A DNA stretch of 64,000 bases. It comes from an uncultured Amylibacter sp. (lineage in GTDB: Bacteria > Pseudomonadota > Alphaproteobacteria > Rhodobacterales > Rhodobacteraceae). Positions within the stretch are counted from its first letter, which is position 1. Every line of letters begins with the position of its first letter. The stretch lies in contig OY365741.1 of the NCBI GenBank assembly GCA_959347425.1, positions 744,001 to 808,000 of the forward strand. Reading direction: 5' to 3'. Shown here piece after piece: positions 25,812 through 35,191 of the stretch. The notes under the pieces are model-generated. The model had not been told where the DNA came from and made no database searches. It saw nothing but the letters and a program-made list of their open reading frames with translations. Position numbers and translations under genes: made by a program.

Positions 25812-26396
25812 TTATGTATGGAGCTTGTCTGCAAGCTCTTTTATCGCGTTTTGCACCAGCACATTTGATTGCGCGGGCGACAAATCTTTTTTAATAATAT
25901 CACCAGCAACCTGCGTGGCGATTAACGCGGCATGGTCGCGTAGTTCCTTAATCGCGGCAGCACGGGCGGAATCAATCTGCTCATCCGCCGCTTTAAGACG
26001 GCGAGCGATGGATATTTTCAAATCCTGTTCGGCCTTTTGGGCGGCGTGTTTAGCCTCCTCCTGCGCGGTGGTTATGATATTTTCGGCTTTTATCTGTGCC
26101 TCTTTCTGCTTGCGTTCATAGTCCGCCAGAATGCCTTGTGCCTCTTCCCGCAGGGCGCGGACGGTATCCAGCTCTGCACGAATATCATCGGCGCGTTTAT
26201 CCAACATGGTCATAACCAAGCTAGGCACACGCAAATATAACAACACGCCAATAAACAAAATAAAGGCAATACTAACGACAAAATCGGTGTTATTGAGGCT
26301 GAAAAACGGACCAGTCGCACCGAACGCAGGCGCGACAAAAGCAGGTGCGGTGAAAACGCACCCCCCCGCCAAAATAGTTTTTATGTAAGACTTCAT
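25812..26396 (-). CDS. atpF: F0F1 ATP synthase subunit B
   Basis: Peripheral stalk subunit, about 194 residues. One N-terminal membrane segment (FVVSIAFILFIGVLLYL) is followed by a long charged coiled coil (DKRADDIRAELDTVRALREEA). There is a leader-like MKSYIKTILAGGCVFTAPAFVAPAFGA before the membrane segment. ATGs at 26402 and 26396 are both in frame; TAGGA lies 7 bases before the second, so I use it. Downstream of the paralogous b' gene as in other alphaproteobacteria. Confidence 0.93.
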   Translation of the reverse strand: MKSYIKTILAGGCVFTAPAFVAPAFGATGPFFSLNNTDFVVSIAFILFIGVLLYLRVPSLVMTMLDKRADDIRAELDTVRALREEAQGILADYERKQKEAQIKAENIITTAQEEAKHAAQKAEQDLKISIARRLKAADEQIDSARAAAIKELRDHAALIATQVAGDIIKKDLSPAQSNVLVQNAIKELADKLHT

Positions 26397-26405
26397 CTGC
26401 ATATC

Positions 26406-26924
26406 CTATTGTTCCAGTCGCGTGGCAACATGTGTTTTAATTTTCTTGGCATCGGCCAAGGCGGGCATCAAAGTCTCCACCAAATTATGGGCAACCGCCG
26501 CGGCGACTTCGGAGACCGATTCTTGGGCATTTTTGCGAATCGCCTGAATAGTCTTTTCCGATTCCTTTACCTTAGCCGCGATTTCGGTATCGGCAATAAC
26601 CAACGCCTTATCCAATTCTTTTTGAATCTCTGCCTTTGTTTCTGCGATAATCTGGGCGGCTTGGCTTCGTGCTTCCTTTAACGCTTGGTTATAGGCGGCT
26701 TCCGCCTCCGTCACCTGCAAACGGATTTCTTCGGCACGGTTTAAATCCGCCTGAATAATACGCTGACGGTCGTGCAAAATCCCCGAAATCCGAGGCAAAG
26801 CCACGCGATTAAGGATAAAATACAAAACCACCAATGTTAAAACCAACCAAAAGATTTGATTGGGAAAGGTGGAAAAATCCAGCTGAGGCATGCCGACTGC
26901 GTGTTCTGTAGTTTCCGTTGCCAT
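26406..26924 (-). CDS. atpG: F0F1 ATP synthase subunit B'
   Basis: Second peripheral-stalk subunit, 172 residues, found in photosynthetic-lineage and alphaproteobacterial F0. It starts with a soluble MATETTEHAVGMPQLDFSTFP, then one membrane helix (NQIFWLVLTLVVLYFIL) and a coiled coil (LHDRQRIIQADLNRAEEI). It pairs with the b subunit as a heterodimer. The gene symbol is variously atpG, atpX or atpF2. Confidence 0.92.
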   Translation of the reverse strand: MATETTEHAVGMPQLDFSTFPNQIFWLVLTLVVLYFILNRVALPRISGILHDRQRIIQADLNRAEEIRLQVTEAEAAYNQALKEARSQAAQIIAETKAEIQKELDKALVIADTEIAAKVKESEKTIQAIRKNAQESVSEVAAAVAHNLVETLMPALADAKKIKTHVATRLEQ

Positions 26925-26995
26925 TATGAGTGTCCTTTATTTAAAGGTGCGCACGAGCAAACCCGCCCGCACCTGATGATTGATTTCAAAACGAT

Positions 26996-27238
26996 TTATT
27001 GTGCGTACATAAGCAAAAGCGCAACAAGGAACGAGAAAATTCCCAAAGCCTCTGCAAACGCGATACCGATGAACATAGTTGCGGTTTGGCCTGCGGCCGC
27101 GCTTGGATTGCGCAACGCCCCTGCCAGATAATTCCCGACAACATGGCCCACGCCGACGGCTGCGCCGCCCATACCGGTACAGGCAAGGCCTGCACCAATT
27201 AACGCGCCCATTTGCACAAGATCTCCTTCTACTGCCAT
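26996..27238 (-). CDS. atpE: F0F1 ATP synthase subunit C
   Basis: Proteolipid of the rotor ring, 80 residues, two membrane helices joined by the polar loop ALRNPSAA. The proton-carrying carboxylate is Glu63 in [11 protein letters not shown]. The N-terminal helix carries the glycine-rich [24 protein letters not shown]-type Shine-Dalgarno upstream. Proton rather than sodium coupling is likely because the Na+ ligand set is not evident. Confidence 0.95.
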   Translation of the reverse strand: MAVEGDLVQMGALIGAGLACTGMGGAAVGVGHVVGNYLAGALRNPSAAAGQTATMFIGIAFAEALGIFSFLVALLLMYAQ

Positions 27239-27283
27239 TTTCGTACTCCTTTTAATGATTGGATGGCTGATGTTTTATTCCTG

Positions 27284-28033
27284 CTAATGTACTGGATGCA
27301 GAGCATCGTTCAAATATACACAAGTAAGAATGGTGAAAACGTAGGCCTGAATACAGACTACGAGTGTTTCCAACCCATATACCGCCATAATAGCAATAAT
27401 GGGAAAGGCGGAAAAGACTCCCAGTGCGCCAGCAAAGCCAGCGAACACTTTGATAACGGCATGACCCGCCATCATATTTCCTGCCAAGCGGATGGAATGG
27501 CTGATCGGGCGAACAAAATAGGATATAATCTCTATAATCGCCAGAATCGGGCGCAAGGGCAAGGGCGCGGATGAAATCCAAAACAACCCAAAGAATTTAA
27601 ACCCGTTTTTGTAAAATCCCAGCATGGTAACCGCCAGAAAAACCGCCATAGCCATGGTGGCCGTGACCGCTATATGCGAAGTCGTGGTAAAGGCGGTGGG
27701 CAACAGCCCAATGATATTCGCCACAAGGATAAAGATAAACAGGGTAAAGATATAAGGGAAGTATTTCAGACCGTCTTTGCCCGCAATATCCTCGACCATT
27801 TTATAGACAAAGGTGTAGATGACTTCCGCCACGGATTGGCTACGCGTGGGGACAAGGGCGCGTTTGCGCGTGCCAACAACCAGCAGCATAACCACGGATA
27901 ATACCGCCAGCCCCAGCCAGAGTGTAACATTGGACGGAGTAATCATGTTTAAGTCTTGCCCATCAAACAGCGGGCGCACCACGAACTGATCCATCGGGTG
28001 GATGTTAAAGCCTGATTTTTCTTCGACTGCCAT
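27284..28033 (-). CDS. atpB: F0F1 ATP synthase subunit A
   Basis: Stator channel subunit, 249 residues and about five or six membrane helices. It begins [17 protein letters not shown], and the essential arginine sits in [17 protein letters not shown]. AtpB is normally directly downstream of atpI; here 2.1 kb of foreign-looking genes on the other strand lies between them, so atpB must have its own promoter in 28034-28245. Confidence 0.95.
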   Translation of the reverse strand: MAVEEKSGFNIHPMDQFVVRPLFDGQDLNMITPSNVTLWLGLAVLSVVMLLVVGTRKRALVPTRSQSVAEVIYTFVYKMVEDIAGKDGLKYFPYIFTLFIFILVANIIGLLPTAFTTTSHIAVTATMAMAVFLAVTMLGFYKNGFKFFGLFWISSAPLPLRPILAIIEIISYFVRPISHSIRLAGNMMAGHAVIKVFAGFAGALGVFSAFPIIAIMAVYGLETLVVCIQAYVFTILTCVYLNDALHPVH

Positions 28034-28245
28034 GTCTTGGTTTTCCCTTTGGTTTGGGGGTTTTATGTCAATAAGGGGGTTATTAACAGTTTTTTGTGAA
28101 AGGTAAAGGGGGAAACTGCGTTTTTTTAGTTTTTAGTGATTAGGGGGGCGTTATTAGGGGGTCGTTATTTTCTCTTGTCTAATGTTTTTCATTCTGCTAT
28201 GGTTAAAGACTAACAACAATTAAACAATTAAAAGAAAGTAAAACA
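28034..28245. promoter_or_regulatory. Divergent intergenic region between atpB and the DUF1643 gene, with plus-strand promoter
   Basis: TTGTCT at 28175-28180, a 17-base spacer and TATGGT at 28198-28203 make a plausible promoter for the plus-strand cassette. The opposite direction must hold the atpB promoter; a TTGACA-like hexamer is present on the minus strand close to atpB but without a good -10. Strings such as GGGGGGCGTTATTAGGGGG are repeated in the middle. Confidence 0.5.
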
Positions 28246-28824
28246 ATGCCAGCACTAAACACAATAGAATGTCGCCATACAAGACAAGATGGCACAGAGT
28301 CCCTCACGATTTACTCTGAAGACATTAAATACCGTTATTTATTAGAACGAATCTGGGATCCAGCCCCAGAAACTCCCGTTCTAATGTTCGTTATGTTGAA
28401 TCCTTTAGCAGCAATACCAACAGCAGCATTGGTGCATAGTGACACTGCAATAGCAACATGTGAAAACAGGGCAAAAGAACACCATGATAATTTTGGTGGA
28501 ACGCAATTTGGCGGATTTTGTGTGACAAACCTTTTTGCTTTTGTCCAGAAAGATAAAAATAATTACGAAAGAGTGGATGACCAGAGTGGTACAGAAAATC
28601 TTAGAATTATTGAAGAATACGCAAGAAGACCGAATACAACAATCATCTGTGCTTGGGGTAATGAATGCAATGATGATCGGTTTGCAGAACAGGTGGCGAT
28701 AATAAAAAAATTGTTGGCGGGAACAGAACATCCTTTGCACCATCTTGAATCATTATCAAACAACCAGCCTAAACATCCAATCCATTTTACGTCTTCCGTA
28801 GATTTTAGTATATGGGCAGACTAA
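28246..28824 (+). CDS. DUF1643-family protein
   Basis: 192 residues. The pattern LMFVMLNPLAA, the Cys/Arg-containing ATCENRAKEH, VTNLFAFVQKD, ENLRIIEEYA and IICAWGN matches the order of conserved blocks in DUF1643. Members are uncharacterised and often occur on mobile DNA and in phages. It is the first gene of a two-gene plus-strand cassette inserted between atpI and atpB, 36 bp before a methyltransferase-HNH gene, so a role in the same modification or defence function is possible. AAAGAAAG lies before the ATG. Low G+C compared with the atp genes. Confidence 0.75.
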   Translation: MPALNTIECRHTRQDGTESLTIYSEDIKYRYLLERIWDPAPETPVLMFVMLNPLAAIPTAALVHSDTAIATCENRAKEHHDNFGGTQFGGFCVTNLFAFVQKDKNNYERVDDQSGTENLRIIEEYARRPNTTIICAWGNECNDDRFAEQVAIIKKLLAGTEHPLHHLESLSNNQPKHPIHFTSSVDFSIWAD

Positions 28825-28860
28825 CTTTTTATAAATTTTATTCGCTCGGCGGACAAACAG

Positions 28861-30150
28861 GTGCAAAACACTTTTTATACAGGGGATAATCTTTATATCC
28901 TCAACGGCATGAACAGTGAAACGGTGGATTTGATTTATCTTGACCCGCCGTTTAATTCCAAACGTATTTATTCTGCCCCATCAGGCAGTAAGGCCGCGGG
29001 GGCTTCGTTCAAGGATATATGGACTTGGAGCGATGTCGATACGGACTGTTTGGATGGGTTGGAAATTTACCCCGAGCTGATGGAATACATTTACGCAATC
29101 GGGAAAATCCATAGCACAGGCATGATGTCCTACATCACCTTTATGACCCAACGCATCATCCAAATGCACCGCGTATTAAAGGACACGGGCAGTTTATATT
29201 TACATTGCGACCCTGTGGCAAGCCATTATTTGAAAATCGTTTTGGATGAAGTCTTTGGGCAGAATAATTTTATGAACGAAATTATTTGGTGTTATAGGAA
29301 ATGGACGAACACCGCCAATCTGTTTCAAAAGAACCATGATACTATTTTGTTTTATGCCAAATCGCGGGGCAATCATACATTTAATAAATTATTTGATACA
29401 GAAACATCGCAACGAAAACACTATCAAATCGGCTATCATACCAATGTTATCAAGGGGGTAAGGCAACTGATTGTTTATGACAGGGAAAAAGCCGCACGGA
29501 AAATAACCCACGGTGGGTATGATAAAATCGTTTATCGCGAAGACCAGCAAAAGGTGAGCATGCCTGATTTTTGGGAAATCCCCATTTTGAATTCGCAGGC
29601 GAAAGAGCGCACGGGTTATCCCACGCAAAAACCGCTGGCCTTGCTTCATAGGATTATTGAAGCGTCTTCAAACGCGGGGGATGTTGTGTTTGACCCGTTT
29701 TGCGGGTGTGCGACAACTTGCGTGGCGGCACAGCAAACGCAAAGGCAATGGATTGGTATTGATATAGAATCAAAGGCGGCAGATTTATTGGTGCAACGGC
29801 TCAGTGGAAAAAGCGATACAGGAGATAGAGATATATTGTTTAAGGATTTTATTCATACGGATAAAATTCCGCAACGAACCGATATTAAAGAGGAAAAACC
29901 CTCCGCCCCGATAAAAGACCGATTGTTTAAAGCGCAAAAAGGGCTGTGCAGTGGCTGTGAAAAACCATTTGATAGTGTCAATTTTGAAATTGACCATATC
30001 TTTCCAAAGAGCAAAGGTGGCGGGGATTATTATGAAAACTTTCAGCTATTATGTGGAAATTGTAATAGGGTCAAGGGCGACCGACCAATGGAGTATTTGG
30101 TGGCAAAACTCCGCGCCCGTGATGAGGTGATTAAAAACGTGTCGTATTGA
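28861..30150 (+). CDS. DNA methyltransferase fused to an HNH endonuclease domain
   Basis: 429 residues. Residues 1 to about 325 are a beta-class methyltransferase of the same family as the one at 17.3 kb: DPPF at 28-31 and SAM motif DPFCGCAT at 278-285. After a charged linker, residues about 355-415 are a complete HNH domain: CSGC (363-366), EIDHIFP with His379, SKGGG, and CGNC (398-401) followed by NRVKGDRP. The first codon is GTG with a weak ribosome site; the gene may be coupled to DUF1643. One polypeptide probably carries both modification and cleavage (inference). It ends two bases before the atpI stop on the other strand. Confidence 0.85.
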   Translation: MQNTFYTGDNLYILNGMNSETVDLIYLDPPFNSKRIYSAPSGSKAAGASFKDIWTWSDVDTDCLDGLEIYPELMEYIYAIGKIHSTGMMSYITFMTQRIIQMHRVLKDTGSLYLHCDPVASHYLKIVLDEVFGQNNFMNEIIWCYRKWTNTANLFQKNHDTILFYAKSRGNHTFNKLFDTETSQRKHYQIGYHTNVIKGVRQLIVYDREKAARKITHGGYDKIVYREDQQKVSMPDFWEIPILNSQAKERTGYPTQKPLALLHRIIEASSNAGDVVFDPFCGCATTCVAAQQTQRQWIGIDIESKAADLLVQRLSGKSDTGDRDILFKDFIHTDKIPQRTDIKEEKPSAPIKDRLFKAQKGLCSGCEKPFDSVNFEIDHIFPKSKGGGDYYENFQLLCGNCNRVKGDRPMEYLVAKLRARDEVIKNVSY

Positions 30151-30152
30151 TT

Positions 30153-30455
30153 TTATTGCGCATCTTCGTTTTTCTTTTGTATCTCGCTCGCGGTGCGCAT
30201 CATCGTGCGAATACCCGCGGCAAAGCCCAATAAGGTCAGCGGAATCATCAGCCAAGGCGTGGTGCCCAGCAGGCTATCCAGCCCAAAACCCACGCCAAAT
30301 CCCAGCAAAACCCCGACAACCAGCTCTGTCACCATGCGCCAGCCAGCCTGCGCCGCGCTGTAATGGTTTTCCTCGGGCGGAGTGGGCGCGGGCGGGCGCA
30401 ACGCTTTTATCTTATCTTCTAGCGTTTTCAGCGGGTCGTTTTTATCATTTTGCAT
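30153..30455 (-). CDS. atpI: ATP synthase assembly protein AtpI
   Basis: 100-residue small membrane protein with two hydrophobic helices. The conserved VGVLLGFGVGFGLDSLLGTTPWLMI and GFAAGIRTMM patterns identify AtpI/AtpZ-like proteins that help assemble the c ring. It starts the atp operon but is separated from atpB by the inserted cassette. Confidence 0.88.
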   Translation of the reverse strand: MQNDKNDPLKTLEDKIKALRPPAPTPPEENHYSAAQAGWRMVTELVVGVLLGFGVGFGLDSLLGTTPWLMIPLTLLGFAAGIRTMMRTASEIQKKNEDAQ

Positions 30456-30608
30456 CGGGCGACTATGCAGGGTTCAACGGGCAGAGTCAATGACGGCACG
30501 CGGTTTGTCACATAAAATCCATGGTTTGGGCGGTTTTTTGCTAATTTATTTGTAAAATGTCTTGCCAAAGGCGGGCAGAGGTGCTATTTGCACGCACATA
30601 TACCGTGC

Positions 30609-30683
30609 GGTCCCTTCGTCTATCGGTTAGGACGCCAGGTTTTCAACCTGGAAAGAGGGGTTCAATTCCCCTAGGGACTGCCA
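30609..30683 (+). tRNA. tRNA-Glu (UUC)
   Basis: 75 bases including encoded CCA. Acceptor arms GGTCCCT and AGGGACT pair with one G-T; the anticodon stem CCAGG/CCTGG encloses TTTTCAA, giving anticodon TTC; the T arm contains GGTTCAATTCC. A T-rich stretch follows the CCA and may terminate it. Confidence 0.95.
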
Positions 30684-30703
30684 TTTTTCTGTTTTTATGT
30701 GTT

Positions 30704-30802
30704 GAGTTTGCCCTGCGGGGTCTTTTGTGCGTAGCCCCCGCTCTGCGAGCAGGGGGCATGCCAAAAGCCCGATCTATGCTTGGCAAAATCTGCGTAAATT
30801 AA
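30704..30802 (+). repeat. Dispersed element, truncated copy with CCCCCGCTC/GAGCAGGGGG hairpin
   Basis: GCCCTGCGGGGTC passes directly into TCTTTTGTGCGTAGCC, so the middle of the usual head is missing. The central hairpin (30721-30770) has inner arms CCCCCGCTC and GAGCAGGGGG. It ends in GATCTATGCTTGGCAAA, the same tail variant as at 49228. A short ATGATTAGTGATTAGTG tract follows. Confidence 0.75.
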
Positions 30803-30833
30803 TGATTAGTGATTAGTGATTAACGGTGAATGA

Positions 30834-31170
30834 TTCTTTATCTGCGCCCTCACTTCGGGGCAAGCCCCTGCGTTCGGGCTTCCCACCCGCCCACCCCTCC
30901 TGCGGAGAGCTGGACGGGTGATTTTTGGCTAAAACCTATCCAAGCATCTAGGCATAGCCTAAATAAATTTAGAAATAGCCTGCCACCAATTCCCAAGTAT
31001 TCTTTGCAAATAATCCAATCTAACGTCTTGTTATTCCAGATAGTAAATTTATAGAATCATTATCATCTTGTAACCAAAGGGCTTTTGGCATGCTCCCACG
31101 AAGTGGGGGCTACGCACAAAAGACCACGCTGGTCGGTATCGCGCAAGCGATTACGAAGACCCGAAGGGCT
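30834..31170 (-). repeat. Dispersed element, full-length copy on the minus strand
   Basis: Read on the minus strand it begins AGCCCTTCGGGTCTTCG, continues through GACCAGCGTGGTC, the central hairpin (31082-31124, inner arms CCCCCAC and GTGGGAG) and the tail with TCTATAAATTTACTATCTGG, and ends near GCTTGCCCCGAAGTGAGGGC. It is the inverted counterpart of the copy at 35.3-35.7 kb. Its first bases supply the TAG stop of petC. Confidence 0.85.
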
Positions 31171-31957
31171 ATTTCTTCGCGCGATGCTTATGCGGAGCCC
31201 ACAACCGTTTGTTTGTCAAATATAACAACAACGTCAGCAACCCCAAGAACGCAACACCCAAGAATCCAACCCGCTTACGCGCCGCCAAATGCGGCTCTGC
31301 CGTCCATTGCAAAAACGCCGCGACATCGGCCGCCATATACTTTGCATCATTACCGTGACCATCCGCGAACTCCACCTGTCCGTCCACCAAAGGCGGCGCC
31401 ATAGCTATCCAGCCGCCAGGAAACGCCGTGTTTTCATAATAAAGCGTGCCTGCCTCCTCACGCTCCTTGCCCGTATAACCCGTCATGATAGCCAAAATAT
31501 ATTCCGCCCCGCCACTGCCGTAAATCAGCTTGTTTATACCCAGACCATAAGGCCCCTTAAACCCAGCCCTCGCCTTTGCCATTAACGACAAATCGGGGGC
31601 GTTTTCAACCGCGCTCAGGGGAAATTTATCGCTCGGCTTTGCCGTGCGGAAATCATCCAGCTCCGCGTCATAAACTTCGTAATTGGCGGCAAAAGCCTTC
31701 ACTTGATCCGCGCTTAAATGCGGTCCACCCTCATCCCCCAGCGTGCGAAACGCCACATGACGCAAGCCGTGACAGGCAGAGCAAACCTCCTGAAACACCT
31801 GCATCCCGCGTTGCAATTGATACTGGTCAAACGTGCCAAACGGCCCATCAAAGCTGAAATCGTGGTCTTTCACCTTACCAGCACCCGCGGCATTGGCAGT
31901 CCCCGCGCCCAAAACCAGCGCAAGCGAAAACAGAGCAAAGAGCAAAAAGTTTTTCAT
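31169..31957 (-). CDS. petC: Cytochrome c1 of the bc1 complex
   Basis: 262 residues with a cleavable signal (LLFALFSLALVLGAGTANA) and a C-terminal anchor (VAFLGLLTLLLYLTNKRLW). Haem c attaches at CSACHGLRHV; the distal Met lies later (WIAMAPPL). The protein faces the periplasm and passes electrons from the Rieske protein to soluble or membrane cytochrome c. Last gene of petABC; its TAG stop lies inside a dispersed repeat element. Confidence 0.95.
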   Translation of the reverse strand: MKNFLLFALFSLALVLGAGTANAAGAGKVKDHDFSFDGPFGTFDQYQLQRGMQVFQEVCSACHGLRHVAFRTLGDEGGPHLSADQVKAFAANYEVYDAELDDFRTAKPSDKFPLSAVENAPDLSLMAKARAGFKGPYGLGINKLIYGSGGAEYILAIMTGYTGKEREEAGTLYYENTAFPGGWIAMAPPLVDGQVEFADGHGNDAKYMAADVAAFLQWTAEPHLAARKRVGFLGVAFLGLLTLLLYLTNKRLWAPHKHRAKK

Positions 31958-31962
31958 AAGAG

Positions 31963-33450
31963 TTATCCTTTTGTATTGGGTTTTTTTGCGGCTTTTTTAG
32001 ACGCAGAATTTGGTTTATTTTTAGAACCCGCAGGGCGACCGCGTTTCTTGGCAACGGGTTGCCGCGCCACAGCAACGGATTTCACGCCACCCTTACCCTT
32101 AACACCCACAGGATAATGCGCATCAAAATCCGCCTCGATAGACACAGGCACAGGCTTTGGCGTTTCCAACCGCCCCAACACTGGCAAAATAATTAAAAAA
32201 TAGGCGAACCAGTAAATCGTGGCAATCAGTGCCAGATTGGTCACGGTGACAAACGGGGTTATGCCCGGGCCCGCTTCCTCCATCACCATCATACCGCCAC
32301 CCTCCGACATTCCCGCGATGATATAATCCGGATTTTGCGCCCCGCACCACATCAGCACCAGAAACGCCACACCCAACAGCCAAAAGCATTTTTGAAACAT
32401 CGGGCGATAGCGACCAGACCGCGTAGCAGACGTATCCAACCACGGCACCAAAGCCATCACAAAGATAGAGCCGAACATCGCCAGAACCCCCAGAAACTTC
32501 GCATCCAAAAACAGGATATCAAAGGTAATCGCGCGCAAGATCGCATAAAACGGCAGATAATACCATTCAGGCACAATATGGGCAGGAGTCACCAGTGGAT
32601 TGGCTGGAATATAATTATCAGGATGCCCCAGATAATTCGGCATAAAGCCCACAACCGCCATAAAAATAGTCATAATCAACGCCAGCGCGAACAAATCTTT
32701 CATCACAAAATAAGGCCAGAACGGCAGGGTGTCTTTTTCCACCTCTGTCTTTGATTTGCGCCGAACTTCCACCCCTGTAGGATTGGAATTACCCGTGGTA
32801 TGAAACGCCCAAATATGCACGCCAACCAGCCCAAGAATCACAAAGGGCAGCAGGTAATGTAACGAGAAAAACCGTTGCAGAGTCGCGTTATCCACGGCTG
32901 GACCGCCCAACAGCCATTCTTGGATAATAGGTCCAACCCCTGGAATAGCCCCGAATAACCCCGTTATCACGGTCGCGCCCCAAAACGACATTTGCCCCCA
33001 AGGCAAAACATAGCCCAAAAACCCAGTCGCCATCATCAGCAAATAAATCAGCATCCCAATAATCCACGTGATTTCACGCGGAGCTTTGTAAGACCCATAA
33101 TAAAGCCCGCGAAACATGTGGGCATAAACGGCAATAAAAAACAAAGACGCGCCGTTTGCGTGGAAATAGCGAATCATCATGCCGCCATTAACATCTCGCA
33201 TAATATGCTCGACACTATCAAACGCCATATCCACATGCGGAGTATAATGCATCACCAAAACCACGCCTGTAATGATTTGCATCACCAGACAAAAGGTCAA
33301 AACAATCCCCCAAATCCACATCCAATTCAGGTTTTTCGGGGTTGGTATCATCAAAGTATCATAGGCTAAAGACACAATCGGCAAGCGCGTGTGAAGCCAT
33401 TTTTCAAACTTTGATTTTGGTTTATAGTGGTCGTGGGGAATTCCAGCCAT
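31963..33450 (-). CDS. petB: Cytochrome b of the bc1 complex with basic AT-hook-like C-terminal tail
   Basis: Quinol oxidase core of the bc1 complex. Eight-helix cytochrome b with the Qo-site motifs [16 protein letters not shown] and [11 protein letters not shown], and haem-ligating His residues in [11 protein letters not shown] and HYLLPF. Alphaproteobacterial homologues are usually about 430-445 residues; this one has 495. The last 50 are Lys/Ala-rich with [14 protein letters not shown], which looks like an AT hook. A frameshift is unlikely because the core is intact. Confidence 0.94.
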   Translation of the reverse strand: MAGIPHDHYKPKSKFEKWLHTRLPIVSLAYDTLMIPTPKNLNWMWIWGIVLTFCLVMQIITGVVLVMHYTPHVDMAFDSVEHIMRDVNGGMMIRYFHANGASLFFIAVYAHMFRGLYYGSYKAPREITWIIGMLIYLLMMATGFLGYVLPWGQMSFWGATVITGLFGAIPGVGPIIQEWLLGGPAVDNATLQRFFSLHYLLPFVILGLVGVHIWAFHTTGNSNPTGVEVRRKSKTEVEKDTLPFWPYFVMKDLFALALIMTIFMAVVGFMPNYLGHPDNYIPANPLVTPAHIVPEWYYLPFYAILRAITFDILFLDAKFLGVLAMFGSIFVMALVPWLDTSATRSGRYRPMFQKCFWLLGVAFLVLMWCGAQNPDYIIAGMSEGGGMMVMEEAGPGITPFVTVTNLALIATIYWFAYFLIILPVLGRLETPKPVPVSIEADFDAHYPVGVKGKGGVKSVAVARQPVAKKRGRPAGSKNKPNSASKKAAKKPNTKG

Positions 33451-33460
33451 AGGTTTTTCC

Positions 33461-34045
33461 TTATCCTAGTTTTATCGTTGTTTCATTGATGAAAACCGCC
33501 TTTGGCACGGGCAAGTTTTCGGGTGCGGGGCCTTTGCGGATGCGCCCTGCTGTGTCGTAGTGAGAGCCATGACAGGGGCAGAACCACCCGCCGAAATCAC
33601 CCGCATCGCCTAAAGGCACACAGCCCAGATGGGTGCAGACTCCGACCATCACCAGCCACTCGCCGTCTTTGTCCAAGGCGCGGTTTGCGTCCGTGGCATC
33701 GCCGATTGCGTTGTCGTTGCGCGAATTGGTATCGGGCAAATCGGTCAGCGCGGTGGTGCGTGCCGCGTCAATCTCTGCTGGCGTGCGCCTGCGGATAAAC
33801 ACGGGTTTGCCGCGCCATTTGATGGTGATTTGGGTGCCGGGTTCAACCCCCGATATATCCACCTCTATGGACGATAACGCCTGAACATCGGCGGTGGGAT
33901 TCATCTGATTTATCAAAGGCCAAACGACCGCCGCCGCCGTAATAGCCCCCGTTGTCGCCGTGGCAACATACAGAAAATCACGGCGCGAGCCGTTCGCCCC
34001 ATGGGATGAGTCTTGTTTTTTATTCGCCACCAATTTTTTAGCCAT
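33461..34045 (-). CDS. petA: Rieske iron-sulfur subunit of the bc1 complex
   Basis: 194 residues. N-terminal twin-arginine signal-anchor ([21 protein letters not shown]) places the cluster domain in the periplasm. 2Fe-2S ligands are in CTHLGC and CPCHGSHYD. First gene of petABC, 10 bp before petB. Divergent from trmL. Confidence 0.96.
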   Translation of the reverse strand: MAKKLVANKKQDSSHGANGSRRDFLYVATATTGAITAAAVVWPLINQMNPTADVQALSSIEVDISGVEPGTQITIKWRGKPVFIRRRTPAEIDAARTTALTDLPDTNSRNDNAIGDATDANRALDKDGEWLVMVGVCTHLGCVPLGDAGDFGGWFCPCHGSHYDTAGRIRKGPAPENLPVPKAVFINETTIKLG

Positions 34046-34162
34046 AGGGGAAGTCTCCGTTCAAAACCTACTTGCATTCGTATTATGATGGGCTTATTAC
34101 ACTAATAAAATCAAATCGTCTAGACCTTGCGGGGTTTCACGAGTGAAAAAAGTGGAAAACTT

Positions 34163-34630
34163 ATGCGAATATGTGCGTATCAACCCGATATTGCTGCTAA
34201 TTTGGGCGCGACTATCCGCCTGTGTGCGTGTTTTGGGCTGGATTTGGATATTATAGAGCCCTGCGGTTTCCCCCTTTCCACAAAGATTTTACGCCGAACG
34301 GCGATGGATTACGCCGATATTGCGCGGGTTCATCGGTATTTATCGTGGGAAACTTATTTGGCGGGGAGGGAATCTGTGCGGGAATCTGGACAGAATGCGG
34401 GTCGCCTGATTCTCTTAACAACCAAGGCGGACACGGAATTATGGGATTTTTCTTTCCAGAGCAACGATGTTTTGGTGTTGGGGCGCGAATCGGCTGGTGT
34501 GCCTGACTCTGTCCATGATATATGCGATGGGCGGGTGAAATTACCGATGACTCCGCCTGCCCGCAGTTTAAATGTGGTTGTCTGTGCCGGAATTGCCCTG
34601 GGCGAAGCCTTGCGCCAAACCCGTGCGTGA
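34163..34630 (+). CDS. trmL: tRNA (cytidine(34)-2'-O)-methyltransferase
   Basis: SPOUT-class enzyme methylating the wobble base of tRNA-Leu isoacceptors. 155 residues. SAM-knot motifs are VLGRESAGVPDSVHD and the C-terminal PMTPPARSLNVVVCAGIALGEALRQ. The N-terminal ICAYQPDIAANLGATIRLCA is typical. An in-frame ATG at 34127 is less likely; 34163 gives the usual length. Adjacent to petABC, a known alphaproteobacterial arrangement. Confidence 0.9.
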   Translation: MRICAYQPDIAANLGATIRLCACFGLDLDIIEPCGFPLSTKILRRTAMDYADIARVHRYLSWETYLAGRESVRESGQNAGRLILLTTKADTELWDFSFQSNDVLVLGRESAGVPDSVHDICDGRVKLPMTPPARSLNVVVCAGIALGEALRQTRA

Positions 34631-34635
34631 TTCGG

Positions 34636-35082
34636 CTAATCCGATTCGGTAAGAATCGCAACCACTTGACGCAGAGCCATACTATACCCCCGCGTCCCAC
34701 ACCCTATAATCGCACCATCGGCGCGGAGCGATACATAGGAATGATGCCGAAACGCCTCGCGTTTCAAAATGTTGGAAATATGAACTTCTATCACGGGTCC
34801 TTCAAACAAATGCAGCGCGTCCAGCAACGCGACAGAGGTATGGCTCAGCCCAGCAGGATTGATGATAATACCGTCCGCCTCCGTCCGTGCGTTTTGAATC
34901 CATTCAATCAGTTGCCCTTCATAATTGGATTGCAGAAAGGTTAGGTTTGCGCCCAAATCCCCCGCCAGAGTTTCGCACTCGGTCTGGACATCGTCCAGCG
35001 TTTTATGCCCATAAAGCTCTGGTTCGCGCAACCCAAGCATATTCAGGTTGGGGCCGTTTAGGATAGTGATTTTGTGTGTCAT
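34636..35082 (-). CDS. aroQ: Type II 3-dehydroquinate dehydratase
   Basis: Third step of the shikimate pathway. 148 residues from ATG 35082; the open frame reaches back into the tRNA-Lys gene and is not used. The signature [18 protein letters not shown] holds the catalytic Tyr/Arg lid, followed by [16 protein letters not shown] and [18 protein letters not shown]. Convergent with trmL. Confidence 0.95.
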   Translation of the reverse strand: MTHKITILNGPNLNMLGLREPELYGHKTLDDVQTECETLAGDLGANLTFLQSNYEGQLIEWIQNARTEADGIIINPAGLSHTSVALLDALHLFEGPVIEVHISNILKREAFRHHSYVSLRADGAIIGCGTRGYSMALRQVVAILTESD

Positions 35083-35115
35083 AGGTTTATGCCCAAAAAC
35101 GTTTTCAAAGTAAAA

Positions 35116-35191
35116 TGGTGAGCCCGACAGGATTCGAACCTGTGGCCGCCTCATTAAAAGTGAGATGCTCTACCAGCTGAGCTACGGGCCC
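35116..35191 (-). tRNA. tRNA-Lys (UUU)
   Basis: 76 bases on the minus strand with encoded CCA. Acceptor GGGCCCG, D arm TAGCTCAGCTGGTAGAGC, anticodon loop CTTTTAA (anticodon TTT), T arm ACAGGTTCGAATCCTGT. It lies just upstream of aroQ on the same strand. Confidence 0.95.

Noticed and set aside
28861..30150. IscB or another RNA-guided nuclease as partner of the HEARO-like RNA
   Set aside because: The HNH domain here is fused to a methyltransferase; no RuvC-like parts are present.
34636..35154. Longer aroQ start reading into tRNA-Lys
   Set aside because: The extra codons lie in the tRNA gene; the ATG at 35082 gives the normal length.
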